Below are positions 14,679 through 15,752 of a stretch of DNA of 15,752 bases, one piece after another. Position 1 is the first letter of the stretch, and each line of letters begins with the position of its first letter. Source of the DNA: DATHVI01 sp035461385 (GTDB lineage Bacteria > Actinomycetota > Thermoleophilia > Solirubrobacterales > 70-9). The translations under genes were made by a program, and so were the position numbers. The notes under the pieces were generated by a model, which saw nothing but the letters and a program-made list of their open reading frames with translations, ran no database searches and was not told the origin of the DNA. The stretch is from the NCBI GenBank assembly GCA_035461385.1, contig DATHVI010000028.1:1-15752 (forward strand), written 5' to 3'.

Positions 14679-14842
14679 GCGGGATACCCCTCGCGTCCCT
14701 GACACTCCCGACACACTCCGCGCGCCAGCCGCGCGACCCTTCCGCCGATCCTCTCCCAATGCACCCGGTGAGGCGGATTTTGCATCGTGGCGATACAAGA
14801 TCCGCCTCACCGAGTGGCGCTTCGGACCCTGGGGCGCAAGTC
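14679..14842. other. Intergenic or leader region with a long hairpin ahead of the DUF559 gene
   Basis: 164 bases if the nuclease-like gene starts at GTG 14843; 80 bases if it starts at ATG 14759. The first 80 bases show only short GC-rich words (including GACACTCC/GACACACTCC). The rest holds a near-perfect inverted repeat described separately. There is no promoter box of good quality; GATCCT six bases before ATG 14759 is a partial match. Confidence 0.5.
14766..14812. repeat. Long near-perfect inverted repeat (hairpin, 22-position stem, 3-base loop)
   Basis: Positions 14766-14787 pair with 14791-14812 around a TGG loop (14788-14790). Of 22 pairs, 20 are Watson-Crick, one is T-G (14779/14799) and one is a C/A mismatch (14783/14795). 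The outer 13 bases of each arm (CGGTGAGGCGGAT / ATCCGCCTCACCG) are perfect. There is no run of T after it on either strand, so it is not a standard terminator. It sits between the SixA-like gene and the DUF559 gene, or inside the 5' end of the latter if ATG 14759 is used. It could be a transcription-attenuating hairpin, a protein-binding palindrome or a copy of an interspersed repeat. Confidence 0.8.
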
Positions 14843-15752
14843 GTGCATCGCGAGGCCAAGGTCGCTCGCTGTGCGGCCGCCCAGCACGGGGTTGTCGCGG
14901 CGTGGCAGATCCTCGAGCGTGGCTTCAGCCGAATCGAGATCAGCCGGCGAGTGGCCCAGGGACGCCTACACCGGTTGCACACGGGCGTCTACGCCGTCGG
15001 CCATTCCGGCGTCACGCGTGCGGGCCGCTGGATGGCCGCCGTCCTGGCGACTGGGCCCGATGCCGTCCTCAGCCATCGTGACCTCGCTGCCCTCCACGAG
15101 ATCGTCGACTTCACGAGCGGGGCGATCGAGGTGACGCTGCCCCGCCTCGGCAGCCGGGTCAGGCCGGGAATCAGAATCCATCGGACGAGACGGCTCGGCG
15201 ACGACGAGCGCACCGTTGTCCGCGGGATCCCGGCGACGACTGTCGAACGACTGATGATCGACCTCGCGGCAACGATCTCGCACCGGCATCTGCGGCGAGC
15301 GTATCTCGAGGCCCGCCGCAAGGATCTCATCGACCTCGATCGACTTGATCATGCTCTCGCCAATTCCCACGGACGGCGCGGAATCAGGTCGCTGCGGCGG
15401 ATTTGCGCCGACGACAGCGACGGCTTCGTCCGGGCGCGCTCCCCGCTCGAGGTCGACTTCCTTCGATTCTGCCGCCAGGAGCGGATTCCCGAACCGCAGG
15501 TCAACGTGTGGGTCGGCGGGTACCTCGTCGACGCCTACTGGCCCGACGCAGCCCTCGTCGTCGAGCTCGATAGCTGGGAGTACCACCGCGATCGAGACGC
15601 CTTCGAGCGTGATCGGGAACGGATAACGGAATTGCGCGCGCTCGGGATCACGGTGATGCCGATCACCCACCGCCGGCTCGCCCGCAGCCGCCCCCGGGTC
15701 GCGAGCTTGATCCGTCGGGCGGTGTCGACCCCGCCCGAGGAGCGAAAGCGTC
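14843..15752 (+). CDS. AbiEi-like winged-helix plus DUF559 (PD-(D/E)xK-like) protein, C-terminus beyond window
   Basis: At least 303 codons from GTG 14843, open to the end of the window. The N-terminal part (about 1-60) reads as a winged helix of the AbiEi-antitoxin type, HGVVAAWQILERGFSRIEIS then GRLHRLHTGVYAVGH. A middle domain includes SHRDLAALH and IPATTVERLMIDLA. The C-terminal DUF559/Vsr-like part has SPLEVDFLRFC (200-210), VDAYWPDAALVVELD (229-243) and FERDRERITELRALG (254-268), placing Glu203, Asp230, Glu241 and Asp243 as candidate metal ligands. Such fusions are common, multi-copy and uncharacterised in this bacterial group; a role in defence or DNA repair is inferred only from the fold. 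Codons such as AGA, ATA, GAA, CGA and TAT are frequent compared with neighbours, hinting at transfer. ATG 14759 is an alternative in-frame start that would place the hairpin inside the gene. The usual family length suggests that little is missing. Confidence 0.85.
   Translation, partial: MHREAKVARCAAAQHGVVAAWQILERGFSRIEISRRVAQGRLHRLHTGVYAVGHSGVTRAGRWMAAVLATGPDAVLSHRDLAALHEIVDFTSGAIEVTLPRLGSRVRPGIRIHRTRRLGDDERTVVRGIPATTVERLMIDLAATISHRHLRRAYLEARRKDLIDLDRLDHALANSHGRRGIRSLRRICADDSDGFVRARSPLEVDFLRFCRQERIPEPQVNVWVGGYLVDAYWPDAALVVELDSWEYHRDRDAFERDRERITELRALGITVMPITHRRLARSRPRVASLIRRAVSTPPEERKR

Overview
The window is GC-rich, densely packed chromosomal DNA of the type seen in deep-branching Actinobacteria, most likely Thermoleophilia/Solirubrobacterales. 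That placement is inferred from base composition, frequent GTG starts, promoter-like boxes lying directly on start codons, and the protein set (DUF2277, DUF4389, an AbiEi-like/DUF559 fusion, a 'DLQ' PHP protein). It is not a database result. Sixteen protein genes are supported, including a partial gene at each edge. I see no rRNA, tRNA, CRISPR array, insertion sequence or prophage. No gene-free stretch exceeds 300 bases.

Left part (1-3364): the C-terminus of a probable MFS exporter on the plus strand is followed by a minus-strand run. Read in transcription order this run is a PfkB-type sugar/nucleoside kinase, citrate synthase (gltA) and two small conserved hypothetical genes. The last three are tightly packed and probably co-transcribed.

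Middle part (3454-8450): a DEAD-box RNA helicase with a DbpA-type RNA-binding tail diverges from the kinase. Next comes an envelope-flavoured group: a flippase-like LPG-synthase-type membrane protein on the minus strand, diverging from a large polytopic protein with a soluble C-terminal half. The latter is translationally coupled to an EamA/DMT transporter that appears to use a CTG start.

Right part (8475-14678): a BNR-repeat beta-propeller protein diverges from an aminoglycoside-phosphotransferase-like kinase. That kinase converges on an acyl-CoA dehydrogenase. The pair has the same two activities that are fused in animal ACAD10/ACAD11 and paired as LvaA/LvaC in bacterial levulinate catabolism, so 4-hydroxyacyl-CoA metabolism is a reasonable hypothesis. 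Behind the dehydrogenase on the minus strand lie a HemG-like flavodoxin and a DUF4389 membrane protein. On the plus strand follow a PHP phosphoesterase, a DUF2277 protein and a SixA-type phosphohistidine phosphatase.

Right edge (14679-15752): a long near-perfect hairpin precedes an AbiEi-like winged-helix/DUF559 nuclease-like gene that runs off the window. This gene looks compositionally different from its neighbours.

The most unexpected structural signals are the recurring TANNNT box placed 6-7 bases before start codons (leaderless transcription), the 14766-14812 hairpin in front of the DUF559 gene, and the phosphotransferase/dehydrogenase pair. I do not see a clear multi-gene defence system or other complete new system.
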